Source: JAFGPL01 sp963781805 | GTDB taxonomy: Bacteria > Bacteroidota > Bacteroidia > Bacteroidales > UBA10428 | Direction of reading: 5' to 3' | DNA length: 64,000 nt | Assembly: GCA_963781805.1 (NCBI GenBank) | Contig: CAWAHF010000004.1 | Coordinates: forward strand, 5,580,001 to 5,644,000 | Shown here: piece after piece, positions 54,377 to 63,646 of the stretch | How the letters are laid out: every line of letters starts with the position of its first letter | Numbering within the stretch: position 1 is the first letter of the stretch | Notes under the pieces: generated by a model | Databases searched by the model: none | Told to the model about the DNA's origin: nothing | Seen by the model: the letters and a program-made list of their open reading frames with translations, nothing else | Program-made: the position numbers and the translations under genes

Positions 54377-57250
54377 ATGAATTACGTAATGAATGAGATT
54401 AAAGCAAATAGGTTATTTTTTCCGGTAATATTCATCTTATCCATTTTGATTTTTCAACAATGTACGACTCCGTCTATCATCGTTACACGTGAACAGCAGA
54501 AAGGAGATGATTGCAGCAATCAGAATCAATACGAGAGGGCAATTGAACATTACAGGTACAGTCTTGCAGCGGGTAAAAAGCTGGGAACTTTCAGAAATCA
54601 GGATATGGAAGCCGACCTTTCCCGTAAAATTGCCACTTCATACTCCTTCATGGGCAAATTCAATAATGCTATCGATTATGCTTCAAAAGCACTGGGTATT
54701 GATTCTATCCGAAATAACCGGCTGGAGGTGATTGAAGATTACAGGTTATTGGGTAAACTTCATCTCTACAAAGGTGATTTTCAGTCGGGGATCCCATACC
54801 TCGAACATACCCTGGTTTTGAATAAGGGTATGGAATCGAGCCTGAAAGCCTTGAATAAACAATCAGTTGCTGATACCTATTTATCCTTAGCTCAGGTTTA
54901 TATGGTTCTGGGCAAATTTAATCAGTCTGAAATTTATACCCTGTCTGCAATTGATTTGTGTAATAAAAGTGGAGACAAAAAAGGGATTATGGAAAGTAAA
55001 TTGTTGCTCGGACAAATTTATCTTAATTCAGGCAGGACCAAAGAGAGTATTGATTTGCTTGAAAGCTCAAAGAAACAGGCAAAGGAACTTAATGCAAATA
55101 CCTCACGTCAGGAACAGTCACTAGGAAATGCCTATACTGCAATGGCAGACTATGAAAACGCCCTTCGGCATAAACTGGCTGCCCTGGATGAAGCTGAAAA
55201 GTCGGGCATTATTCCTCAGATTGTCTGGACAAACATTGGTGTGGGCGATGCATATGGTGATTTGGGAGATAATGAATCATCCTTGAAATATTATGAGAAT
55301 GCCCAAAAAATCCAGGCGGATAACCAGATGGAATCAAAAGCGTTACAGGCATCGAATAGTATACGTATGGGCGTTTTGGACCCTGCAGGCCAATATTACA
55401 GCTCTATCAAAGCAGATGTTGCTACAGGACTGGTATTGTTAAGGCAGGGTGAAGTGAATTACAATGCCGGAGCAACCGATAAATCGGTTTCGAATTACAA
55501 TCAGGCAATTGACTATTTTGAAAAATCCGGAGTGAATGAGGGCATTGCCAAAGCTAATCTGAGACTTGGCGACATTTATATTAATAATCGCAACTATTCC
55601 CTTGCCAGAACCTGTTTGCAGAATTCTATGGCTCATGCTACCGGCGATGAAATCCTCTGGGAAATATGGTATCAGTTCGGAAGGATCTATGAACAGACCA
55701 ATATGCCCGATTCGGCTATCCAGGCCTATAAAAAGGCAGTTGCTTTAATTGAAGAAATAAGAAGCAGGTTTACCATTGAAGAATATAAGAGCAAATATAT
55801 AAATGACAAGGTGAAAGTATACAACCGGCTAATTCAGCTTTTACTCCAGTCCGGAATGCATGAGGATGCCTTTTTATATGCTGAACGGGCAAGAGCCAGG
55901 GCTTTTCTGGATATGATAGGGAACAGGAAAATTAACATCAAGCCTACGGATGATAAGGAGCTGATTACCAGGGAACAGGATTTACGGTTACAGATAAATT
56001 CTCTCTCAAAAATAATGCAATCGAACCATATTGGCAGCAACAGGGGAGTGTCGGACAAAGAAATCGAGGCTGAACTGGTCAGATCTAGGAATGAATATAG
56101 TTCATTGTTGAATCAGATTAAACTCAAAAGTTCGGAATACGCTTCCATGGTGAGTATCGATCCGGTTCCGCTGAAGTCGCTTCAGAATAAGCTCGATGAA
56201 AAGACTGCTTTGTTGTCTTACTGGGTGGGAGATACGTATATGACAATCTGGGTCATAACCCGGGAAAACATTTATTCCAAACTTACCGCGACTACATCAA
56301 ATGAGATCGAAAAATATATATCCGATGCCCGGGTTGCTGTAAAGAAATTTTCTGATTTTCGGAAAGACACACTGGGAAACACACTTACATCACCTTCTAT
56401 TGGTTCGTTAGAACAATCAGATAATAAAAATGCAAGAGCTGAACTGAATTTTATTTATGATAAGCTGATTCAACCTGTGGAAACGTATATTGCAGCTTAT
56501 TCAAACCTCTGCATAATTCCGCATAAATCACTTCACTTTCTGCCTTTTCAGGCCTTAATTATGCCGGATGGCAGATTTATGATAGAAAAGTATAACCTGT
56601 TTTATGCTCCCTCTGCCAGTGTTTACACCTTCTGCCTGGAGAAGGAACATCATCCGGCAAAACAGTTTCTAGCCATGGCAATTGGAGAACTCGGACTGGG
56701 TGATTTCACTGATCTTCCGGGAACAAAAATGGAAGTGAAGCAGATACAACAGGTTTATAACGATATTACAGTAAAATATGAAGGTGAATCCACGGAAACA
56801 TTCGCAAAAAACAATGCCACTCTGTATAAGTATATTCACTTCGCTACACACGGGATGCTTGATGCACAGCAACCATTGTATTCCTATTTACTGTTTGCTC
56901 CAACTGAAACCGATGATGGTTTTCTTACCGTGAATGAGATTTTCGGTTTGAACCTGAATGCCAGCCTGGTTACGTTGAGCGCCTGTCAGACCGGACTTGG
57001 TGACTTAAGCAATGGGGACGAACTTATCGGACTCAGCCGTGCCTTTTTATACGCCGGTACTCCTTCGGTGATCGTTAGCCTTTGGAGTGTCACCGATATG
57101 CCAACTGCCCTGTTGATGAAATCTTTCTACCAAAACCTTGAACTTCATTCACCGCAGGAGGCGTTGAGCATGGCCCAGCGTGAAATCATGAAACAATATC
57201 CAGCTCCTTTCTATTGGGCGCCGTTTCAGTTAATCGGAAGAGGGAATTGA
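54377..57250 (+). CDS. TPR-CHAT caspase-like protein with N-terminal membrane signal
   Basis: A 957-residue protein. Residues 12-28 are hydrophobic and followed by Cys29 (FQQC), which could be a lipoprotein site although Gln before Cys is unusual. Residues about 40-480 contain TPR repeats (YERAIEHYRYSLAAGKKLG and many more), then a helical linker. The CHAT domain (about 600-957) has the cysteine-protease dyad His825 in YIHFATHGML and Cys870 in LVTLSACQTGLG, plus AGTPSVIVSLWSV. CHAT proteases are relatives of caspases and separases that are activated by partners, for example in gasdermin and CRISPR systems. Here it is encoded 33 bp after two barrels and a surface propeller and is predicted to be outside the cytoplasm, which is unusual. 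The substrate is unknown. Confidence 0.92.
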   Translation: MNYVMNEIKANRLFFPVIFILSILIFQQCTTPSIIVTREQQKGDDCSNQNQYERAIEHYRYSLAAGKKLGTFRNQDMEADLSRKIATSYSFMGKFNNAIDYASKALGIDSIRNNRLEVIEDYRLLGKLHLYKGDFQSGIPYLEHTLVLNKGMESSLKALNKQSVADTYLSLAQVYMVLGKFNQSEIYTLSAIDLCNKSGDKKGIMESKLLLGQIYLNSGRTKESIDLLESSKKQAKELNANTSRQEQSLGNAYTAMADYENALRHKLAALDEAEKSGIIPQIVWTNIGVGDAYGDLGDNESSLKYYENAQKIQADNQMESKALQASNSIRMGVLDPAGQYYSSIKADVATGLVLLRQGEVNYNAGATDKSVSNYNQAIDYFEKSGVNEGIAKANLRLGDIYINNRNYSLARTCLQNSMAHATGDEILWEIWYQFGRIYEQTNMPDSAIQAYKKAVALIEEIRSRFTIEEYKSKYINDKVKVYNRLIQLLLQSGMHEDAFLYAERARARAFLDMIGNRKINIKPTDDKELITREQDLRLQINSLSKIMQSNHIGSNRGVSDKEIEAELVRSRNEYSSLLNQIKLKSSEYASMVSIDPVPLKSLQNKLDEKTALLSYWVGDTYMTIWVITRENIYSKLTATTSNEIEKYISDARVAVKKFSDFRKDTLGNTLTSPSIGSLEQSDNKNARAELNFIYDKLIQPVETYIAAYSNLCIIPHKSLHFLPFQALIMPDGRFMIEKYNLFYAPSASVYTFCLEKEHHPAKQFLAMAIGELGLGDFTDLPGTKMEVKQIQQVYNDITVKYEGESTETFAKNNATLYKYIHFATHGMLDAQQPLYSYLLFAPTETDDGFLTVNEIFGLNLNASLVTLSACQTGLGDLSNGDELIGLSRAFLYAGTPSVIVSLWSVTDMPTALLMKSFYQNLELHSPQEALSMAQREIMKQYPAPFYWAPFQLIGRGN

Positions 57251-57284
57251 TTAATTTCTTTTTGAAATTCCTATGTTTTTATGA

Positions 57285-58775
57285 TTAATTTTTAATAAAA
57301 CGTTGAACAGATGTAATATCTTCTGTCTCAATTTTAATTATATAGAAACCGGAAGTCAGATCACTTATATCTATTTCGGGTTTTGACGATTTGAATTGTA
57401 GATCTTTAACAATTTTGCCGGTCAAATCGCAGATCCTAAGATAGCCTTCGAGAACGTAAATTTTGTTCTCACTTTTAAGATATTGAGATTCGTTCTCACT
57501 TTTTAAATACCCGGTTGCGTTTGATTGTATATATAAAATTTCTTTTGCAGGAATCGGATAAACATATAATCGTGTTGGTTTGAAAGTCGATTCGGCAATT
57601 CCGGTCTGCGTATAAGAAACCATATTCGAACGGGAAGTACCGATGGTTTCTGAGGTTGATTTAAGTCCGTTATCGGGTATATTACATTCCACTGGACTGA
57701 CTATTTCTATTTGATAATAAACATTGCCGGCAGGTGCGCTTAAATCACTGTACTGTGTGTTGCTGGCAGATGTAGTGCCGATTAATTCAAGATCTTTCTT
57801 ATTTACTCCCCGATAGATGTAATAGGTCGAAACAGTCACTCCTTCATAGGGTTCCCATATTAAATTCCAGACGTTATTGAACCCTTGGTTTATTGATAAA
57901 TGCATGGTTTTATGTGGTACACTTTTATCAGATTCGAAACCGCAAATATCTATTATGGATAACTTATATTTATTTGACTGTATCTTTGGTTTTGAAAGTG
58001 TATCAACAAAAATTCCATTCTCATTATATCCAATTGAGCCTATTTTTTGATACACATTGGTAACATTAGTTTCTTTATAAATATTAAATGAATCAATGCC
58101 AGCACTGACAGGCTTTTCCCAATATATTACATTTTTATCTGTGCTGTCGACACTTACAAGACAAATTACCGGACTATCCATAGGACGAAGTGAAACAGAT
58201 GCATTGGTTGAAGCTGTACAGCCTCCAGGAGTAGTTATTGTGACTGTATATTCTACATTATCTGTTACAAATGCCTTCGGATTTGATAGAGTTGGATCAC
58301 TTAAACCTGTTGCCGGGGACCAGTTGTACTCAGCATCACTCTTACCAGCGTAATTTGTGCTTGCAATGAGATAAGCTGTATCTCCACATGTAACAGTTTT
58401 ATTTTCTGCAACTAATGATAGTGAATTAATATAGATCCAATTTCCACAGCAATCATTACCACCATACCCCTGACAACCGATTAAACCTGAGAAATCACGC
58501 GGTAAATGGAGTGTATCTGTATATATAGTATCCCAATCTTCACTATATATACTATTATTCTTAACAGCTATCCAAAACAAATATTCTGTAATGTCTTTCA
58601 AAGGAGCAAGTTTGATTGAATCATAGGCTCCACACACAGAAATGGTATCATATAATTGCACACTATCCATATATACAGTAAGATAACTCTGTGCATCTGA
58701 TACTTTTCCTGAAATTGAAAGAATGAATGTTGCTATTGCAACAATTCCAATGGTTTTAAGTTTTTTTGTTTTCAT
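57285..58775 (-). CDS. Secreted T9SS protein with PKD/FN3-like domains
   Basis: A 496-residue secreted protein (signal peptide ending KVSDAQ). It holds a PKD-like segment (GDTAYLIAST, ATGLSDPTLSNPKAF, YTVTITTPGGC), two fibronectin-III-like modules (NVIYWEKPVSAGIDSFNIYKE; YEGVTVSTYYIYRGVNKKDLELIG) and a type A T9SS C-terminal domain (YVYPIPAKEILYIQ, LTSGFYIIKIETED). The sorting domain carries a short duplicated insertion YLKSENESQYLKSEN. It converges on the CHAT gene with only 34 bp between stops. It is likely a surface or extracellular adhesive/structural protein; no catalytic motif was found. Confidence 0.82.
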   Translation of the reverse strand: MKTKKLKTIGIVAIATFILSISGKVSDAQSYLTVYMDSVQLYDTISVCGAYDSIKLAPLKDITEYLFWIAVKNNSIYSEDWDTIYTDTLHLPRDFSGLIGCQGYGGNDCCGNWIYINSLSLVAENKTVTCGDTAYLIASTNYAGKSDAEYNWSPATGLSDPTLSNPKAFVTDNVEYTVTITTPGGCTASTNASVSLRPMDSPVICLVSVDSTDKNVIYWEKPVSAGIDSFNIYKETNVTNVYQKIGSIGYNENGIFVDTLSKPKIQSNKYKLSIIDICGFESDKSVPHKTMHLSINQGFNNVWNLIWEPYEGVTVSTYYIYRGVNKKDLELIGTTSASNTQYSDLSAPAGNVYYQIEIVSPVECNIPDNGLKSTSETIGTSRSNMVSYTQTGIAESTFKPTRLYVYPIPAKEILYIQSNATGYLKSENESQYLKSENKIYVLEGYLRICDLTGKIVKDLQFKSSKPEIDISDLTSGFYIIKIETEDITSVQRFIKN

Positions 58776-59148
58776 GGTCTTTGATTTTTAAGCGGTTCAT
58801 GCAGTTTTAATATTTCATTTCAACAAGTGTGCAGATCATAAATTAATGCTCCATAAACATGGGCACCCTAATAATTTATGCAATTTAAAAAAGATACTTA
58901 AAATAAGAATTAATTTTGATTGAAAATTTATTAACTATTATAAAAATTTCTGCATCTGAAGCGATGATGATTTTGCTTAAAATAAATTCCAATTCCGATT
59001 CCAATTCCAATGGAAATTATTTAAACCATTTAATTGCCTGATGATTATGCTGGAAATTATAACGTTTGTCAATAAAGCAGAATATCTTTATGAAACGTAG
59101 ACACCAGTCATATTATAATTTATAAATTCGTAAGTATTTAAAACGAAA
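58776..59148. other. Intergenic region with short hexamer repeat
   Basis: 373 bp of divergent non-coding DNA. At 58985-59008 there are four tandem hexamers (AATTCC, AATTCC, GATTCC, AATTCC). Nothing else stands out; a weak TATCTTTA at 59083-59090 could be part of the promoter of the downstream DUF3795 gene. Confidence 0.5.
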
Positions 59149-59508
59149 ATGCCCGAACTTATTGCATATTGCGGCCTGAATTGCAGCGGTTGCCCGATTT
59201 ATCTGGCTACGCTTGAAACAGACAAATCTAAGCAGAAACTGATGAGAATAGCTATTGCAAAGGAATGTTCGGAATTATATCACATGGAGTTGAAACCTGA
59301 AGATGTAACGGATTGCGACGGATGTATTGCAAATACCGGCAGGTTGTTTTCAGGTTGCGTGAATTGTAACATCAGGGCATGCGCTAAGGAAAAAGGGGTG
59401 GAAAACTGTGCCCGTTGCCTGGAATATGTCTGCGGGAACCTTATGGAAATGTTTGTACATGATCCGGATGCTAAAACAAGGTTAGATGAAATACGAAAGG
59501 GGAACTGA
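59149..59508 (+). CDS. DUF3795 cysteine-rich protein
   Basis: A 119-residue protein with the family pattern of paired cysteines: YCGLNCSGCPIY near the N-terminus, CDGCIANTG in the middle, then GCVNCNIRACAKEKG and CARCLEYVCGN. In total it has 14 cysteines in this arrangement, suggesting one or two metal sites, zinc or iron-sulfur. The function of DUF3795 is unknown to me. It has no signal peptide and is probably cytosolic. It has its own upstream region and is followed by a signal-peptide protein 98 bp away, with no obvious link. Confidence 0.88.
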   Translation: MPELIAYCGLNCSGCPIYLATLETDKSKQKLMRIAIAKECSELYHMELKPEDVTDCDGCIANTGRLFSGCVNCNIRACAKEKGVENCARCLEYVCGNLMEMFVHDPDAKTRLDEIRKGN

Positions 59509-59606
59509 AAATTCCTGAAAAATTTCATACTTCTGAAAAAAATTGTATTTTCAACTTCTAATAAAATAATTTACTCGCATTATATTAAAACAAAAAGGAT
59601 TACATC

Positions 59607-60716
59607 ATGCTTATATTCTCACCCAAAACCTTACCCGCATATATGATAGGATTATTCGTCACGCTTTTTCTCTTTTTAACCGGAATATTACAAGCCCAAC
59701 AGGATTTCAGGCCCGGATACATCATTACCTTGGAAATGGATACCCTGTACGGTGAAATCGATTATCGCGGGGATATCCTGATGAGCACTACCTGCAGGTT
59801 CAAAGCACCGGAAACCAAAAAAATTAAAGCATACACTCCGGATGATTTGTTTGGATTCCGTTTTACAGACAGCAAATATTATGTTGCTGAAACCCTGGAA
59901 TCGGGAGAACGGTTGTTTCTGCAGTACCTGGTTAACGGAAAGCTCAGTGTTTATTGCTATCGCGATAGTGAGGGGAGTGATCATTACCTGATAAACAAAA
60001 TGGGCCTGCCCTTAAGAGAATTACCTTACAGTGAAGGGATAATATCCCGGAAGGACGGAAACGATTTGTTCAAACAATCCTATTTTCATATGGGATTGCT
60101 GAAGGTTTACACCCAGGATGCTCCTGAAATTCAAAAGGAAATACTCAGGATAAAGAAACCTGACAGTGAAAACCTTATAAAACTGGCAGAGGATTATCAC
60201 AAAAAGGTATGCAATGATGAAAAATGTATTGTTTATGAAAAGAAATTACCGATGATTGGAATTGTTGCTGAATTGTTATATGGTTTTACCAGATACAATG
60301 GAGTCGAGAGATATTTTAGTGAATATGGGGGAAATCTTTATCTGTGGTTGCCAAGGTCAAACGAAAAGCTTTATTTTAAAACCGGCCTAAGTAATAACAG
60401 AATAGCTGATGATGAGGAAGCACTGAATATTTTTAAAATCCCAATACAAATTGTTTATATGTATCCCGGCAGAATATTCATACCCAAAGCAAATATTGGA
60501 ATTGATTTGTATGCTATTCGTATGAATAAAATTATTGTTCCCACTCATTTATTTGCTATTGGAACAGGTTGTAATATAGCTTTAAATAAAAGTCTTGGTT
60601 TTAGTACGAATATCAATTTTGATTTTACTCCCATTACAAAAGCAATACTGGAGGAAAATGTAACATTTGATCTTATCTCCTACACATTTAACGGTGGCAT
60701 CTTCCTCAGATTTTAA
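59607..60716 (+). CDS. Exported hypothetical protein of outer-membrane type
   Basis: A 369-residue protein with a signal peptide ending LQAQ. The start of the mature part, DFRPGYIITLEMDTLYGEIDYRG, is a pattern I associate with Bacteroidota-specific hypothetical outer-membrane proteins. The C-terminal third (from about 220) looks like amphipathic barrel strands and ends FNGGIFLRF with terminal Phe, an outer-membrane insertion signal. No enzyme motif was found. It may be a small barrel with a periplasmic or surface domain. It lies between the DUF3795 gene and the convergent ergothioneine-type operon. Confidence 0.65.
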   Translation: MLIFSPKTLPAYMIGLFVTLFLFLTGILQAQQDFRPGYIITLEMDTLYGEIDYRGDILMSTTCRFKAPETKKIKAYTPDDLFGFRFTDSKYYVAETLESGERLFLQYLVNGKLSVYCYRDSEGSDHYLINKMGLPLRELPYSEGIISRKDGNDLFKQSYFHMGLLKVYTQDAPEIQKEILRIKKPDSENLIKLAEDYHKKVCNDEKCIVYEKKLPMIGIVAELLYGFTRYNGVERYFSEYGGNLYLWLPRSNEKLYFKTGLSNNRIADDEEALNIFKIPIQIVYMYPGRIFIPKANIGIDLYAIRMNKIIVPTHLFAIGTGCNIALNKSLGFSTNINFDFTPITKAILEENVTFDLISYTFNGGIFLRF

Positions 60717-60877
60717 TGCAAATAAAGTCTTTATTAACACTCAAAAGAAGCGCTATTGTATAAGGTATTTAAGAGCAAGAAAATTTCAGAACGCTAAATA
60801 GTAAGTATTTTCAGTTTGGTAAAACAAATGCCCCCCCTTACAATATATATTTCTGTCATAACCGTCATTTTTCATAA

Positions 60878-60959
60878 GGTTCCGGAACCGGGATTTTATA
60901 TGAAATTACAGGAAGTTTTGGGTCAGGAAATCGGGGAACCTAAATCCTGTTGATTTAGG
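60878..60959. terminator. Palindrome and stem-loop between convergent genes
   Basis: GGTTCCGGAACC (60878-60889) is a perfect 12-bp palindrome. CCTAAATC (60939-60946) and GATTTAGG (60952-60959) form an 8-bp stem with a five-base loop, 35 bp beyond the stop of the leftward methyltransferase gene. The second could act as a terminator in either direction, though U tracts are missing. Confidence 0.4.
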
Positions 60960-60993
60960 ATTATAAAACCATAAACTGCTTTCTCCGGATTAA

Positions 60994-61998
60994 TTAATCC
61001 AAGCATTCAAACTCAACCAAAGAAAACCAATGGTTCGTGTCTGTGAAAATGTTCTTGATTTTTAATCCTGTAAGACCTGCAAACTCATAAATATCTCCGG
61101 AATTGTATTTATGGGAATTTTCCGTATGAATAGTTTCTCCATGTGTGAGGGTTATTGTTTTGGAGAATGCGGGACTTTTAATTACCATATCCTGTAAAGC
61201 TCTGAGATGCATTTCAATGCGGGATTTTTCAGAATTATAAATTGCAATATGCTCAAATAATTCAGGATTGAGGTTAGTTCCGGCAATTTCATTAATAACA
61301 TTGAGAATGTTCCTGTTAAAGGATTCCGTAACACCTTGCTTATCATTATAGGCATCTTCAAGTATTTTTGTGTCTTTCTGCATATCCAGCCCGAGAAGAA
61401 AACGATCGCCCGGGTGTAAAAGTTTTTTTAAATTCATTAAAAAACGAACGGCCTGCATTCGTGTAAGATTTCCAAGTGTACTTCCAAAGAAACAAATCAG
61501 ACGGTTAGTTTCATCCGGCAAAAAATTCAGGTGCTTCATAAAATCGGCAAGCAACCCATGAATTTTGATTTTAGGATATTTTAATGACAGGATATCTGCC
61601 GATTTTAGAATTGCAGCTTCGCTCACATCCACAGGTATATAACATAAATTTTCTATGTACGATTTATTTACGGCATCTATAAGAATTGATATTTTTGAAC
61701 AATCACCACTTCCTAATTCAATAATAGACAGATTTTTATCTATCCCGACAATTTTATTTGCATTCTGTCTTAATATAGATTTTTCAGTACGGGTAGGATA
61801 ATATTCGGGCAGGTTTGTAATATCTTCAAAAAGAGAGGAGCCGGAATCGTCATAAAAAAACCTGCTCGAAATGTATTTTTGCTGTGAAAAAAGCCCCAAA
61901 AAAATTTCTGCAATTAGTTCATCATTGTTTTCAAATGCGAGGAAATTACTGACCTTTATCTGACTATTTATGTTGGTTGAAATATCGGAATAATTCAT
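60994..61998 (-). CDS. eanA: EgtD/EanA-type L-histidine N-alpha-methyltransferase
   Basis: A 334-residue SAM-dependent methyltransferase of the EgtD family. It has the N-terminal substrate-domain signature FEDITNLPEYYPTRTE, the SAM-binding IIELGSGDCSKI, IPVDVSEAAI, CFFGSTLGNL, and the histidine-binding AYNDKQGVTESFNRN. EgtD enzymes trimethylate histidine to hercynine (histidine betaine). The aerobic partner EgtB is absent; instead a multi-rhodanese protein is encoded 24 bp upstream in the same operon, matching the anaerobic EanA/EanB route to ergothioneine known from Chlorobium. The product assignment depends on the partner gene. Cytosolic, with no signal peptide. Confidence 0.88.
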   Translation of the reverse strand: MNYSDISTNINSQIKVSNFLAFENNDELIAEIFLGLFSQQKYISSRFFYDDSGSSLFEDITNLPEYYPTRTEKSILRQNANKIVGIDKNLSIIELGSGDCSKISILIDAVNKSYIENLCYIPVDVSEAAILKSADILSLKYPKIKIHGLLADFMKHLNFLPDETNRLICFFGSTLGNLTRMQAVRFLMNLKKLLHPGDRFLLGLDMQKDTKILEDAYNDKQGVTESFNRNILNVINEIAGTNLNPELFEHIAIYNSEKSRIEMHLRALQDMVIKSPAFSKTITLTHGETIHTENSHKYNSGDIYEFAGLTGLKIKNIFTDTNHWFSLVEFECLD

Positions 61999-62022
61999 AT
62001 TAGTTCATTTGAAGGTATTAAT

Positions 62023-63330
62023 TTATTGAATCACATTAAAATGTTCCGGCACCCCGGTTTCAAAGGGATTTTCGGGATCGGCGCTCCATTCGAACCAACC
62101 ACCATCATAAACCGATACTTTTGGCCAACCCATAAGCCAGGCATTCAGCCAGGCTTCACTTCCACGCCAGCCTGTTCCGCAATAAAATGCCAGGTGTTTG
62201 TCGGGTGTTATTCCGTTTTTTATCCATTTATCCTCTATTTCGTGATATTCACGAGTGGTATGGTCGAAGTTTCTGTAGTTTTCCATATGATAGGCATCGC
62301 TGCCGCAATCTGCAAAAATTGCTCCCGGAATGCGACCTTTGGGTTCGATGTAATTATAGCCGCTTACTTCACCAATGTATTCTGCCCAGCTTCTTACACA
62401 CACCAGTTCTGCATTTACAGCTTTGAGCATTTCTTTTGCTTCAGGAGTATCAACTGCCAGCTCGGGATTCGCCGGAATGTTAGCTCCAAATTCGGATACA
62501 GGCTTTTTAGGTTCGTCAGCATAAGATATCTCATGGCCCTCGTCAATCCACGATTGAAATCCTCCATTAAGTATCCTTACATCTTTTATTCCCGCATACA
62601 TCATAATAAAAGCGCAGCGAATTGCTCCGATGTCTCCTGCAGCACTGCCCGGAAATGGATCATTGTTAGCAGGATGCATGAATTTACCATATACAACTAC
62701 GGTTGTTTCGGCCGTGATGCCATGTTGTTCAAAAGCTCTCTTTAACTCCCCGGGTGAGCGTCTGTTCCATGTTTCAGGCGCTTCGAGGGCAAGAGTATCC
62801 ATATCGATAGCTCCCGGAATATGCCCGCTCAGATAGGCATCGCGGTTACGATAATGTGCATGCACAATCACATATTTATTGTTTTGATAACCGGCAGGTT
62901 TTTCACCTGAAATAAGCATTTTTACCCAGTTTGCCGAAACAAGATGATTAAACCGTTTAAGGTGTTCCATTGGAAAAGAATTATCGGGTACCCATTCCGC
63001 AAGGAAATGATAATAGACCCGCACATTATTGTAGCCGGATTTAAGAAAACGGTTTGCAACTTTTTCTATTTCGTTTTTATGGTAACCGTATATTATGATT
63101 TCATCGTTGGGTAAAATTTCTTTGAACCTTACCATTTCAATCCAGTCCACATACTTAGTCCATTTAAACGGAAGGCTTTTGGCGCCTTTTATATGCCCTC
63201 CCCGTTTTTCATTCTGTAGAGCCCATCCATTGTATGCATCTACTGATCTGACATCAATCATCTTAAATGTTGATTGTTCCAGACTCGCTGCCAGCTCAGC
63301 AGTTGAGATTTCTTTAAATGCCTGAAGCAT
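62023..63330 (-). CDS. eanB: EanB-like multi-rhodanese sulfurtransferase
   Basis: A 435-residue protein with three rhodanese-type domains: about 1-125 (FKMIDVRSVDAYNG), about 140-270 (HAHYRNRDAYLSGHIPGAIDMD) and about 295-425 (AELVCVRSWAEYIGE, GRIPGAIFADCGSDAYH). The first two lack a catalytic cysteine (YGYHKN and YGKFMHP loops); the third has Cys384 in FYCGTGWRGSEA. The single active cysteine in the last domain and the CGTGWR loop match EanB, which uses polysulfide to put sulfur on hercynine without oxygen. It lies between a DUF427 gene and the histidine methyltransferase gene. A generic thiosulfate sulfurtransferase is the alternative. Confidence 0.85.
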   Translation of the reverse strand: MLQAFKEISTAELAASLEQSTFKMIDVRSVDAYNGWALQNEKRGGHIKGAKSLPFKWTKYVDWIEMVRFKEILPNDEIIIYGYHKNEIEKVANRFLKSGYNNVRVYYHFLAEWVPDNSFPMEHLKRFNHLVSANWVKMLISGEKPAGYQNNKYVIVHAHYRNRDAYLSGHIPGAIDMDTLALEAPETWNRRSPGELKRAFEQHGITAETTVVVYGKFMHPANNDPFPGSAAGDIGAIRCAFIMMYAGIKDVRILNGGFQSWIDEGHEISYADEPKKPVSEFGANIPANPELAVDTPEAKEMLKAVNAELVCVRSWAEYIGEVSGYNYIEPKGRIPGAIFADCGSDAYHMENYRNFDHTTREYHEIEDKWIKNGITPDKHLAFYCGTGWRGSEAWLNAWLMGWPKVSVYDGGWFEWSADPENPFETGVPEHFNVIQ

Positions 63331-63361
63331 GCTTATTCCTTTCTAAATTTTAATCACTATT

Positions 63362-63646
63362 TCAATCGTCAATAACCTGAACACCTTTCCAAAAGGCAAC
63401 CCTGTCTTTTATACTCTGTGCCTCTATACTTGGTTCGGGGTAATACCAGACAGCATCTTTGTTTTGTTGTCCGTTAACCTCCAGATTGAAATAAGAAGCC
63501 GTGCCCTTCCATCCACAAACTGTATGCGTATCACTGTTTTTCAAATAAGATTTATTTACTGATGTCACAGGAAAGTAACTATTACCTTCCACATTTACAA
63601 TATCACTGCTTTCGGCAATGACTTTTCCGTTCCAGATTGCTTTCAT
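63362..63646 (-). CDS. DUF427 protein
   Basis: A 94-residue small cytosolic protein with the complete DUF427 pattern: KAIWNGKVIAES at the start, the core VNVEGNSYFPVTSVNKSYLKNSDTHTVCGWKGTASYF, and AVWYYPEPSIEAQSIKDRVAFW. The HTVCGWKGTA stretch is the hallmark. The fold is a small beta-barrel of unknown function. It is the first gene of a three-gene leftward operon, 31 bp before the rhodanese, so it may act in or with sulfur/ergothioneine metabolism, an inference from position only. Confidence 0.9.
   Translation of the reverse strand: MKAIWNGKVIAESSDIVNVEGNSYFPVTSVNKSYLKNSDTHTVCGWKGTASYFNLEVNGQQNKDAVWYYPEPSIEAQSIKDRVAFWKGVQVIDD

Noticed and set aside
62026..62745. Long open frame of 239 codons opposite the EanB-like gene
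   Set aside because: Lies fully antisense to a well-supported gene, has no family signature, and its Cys/Phe/His-rich composition is typical of an antisense frame.
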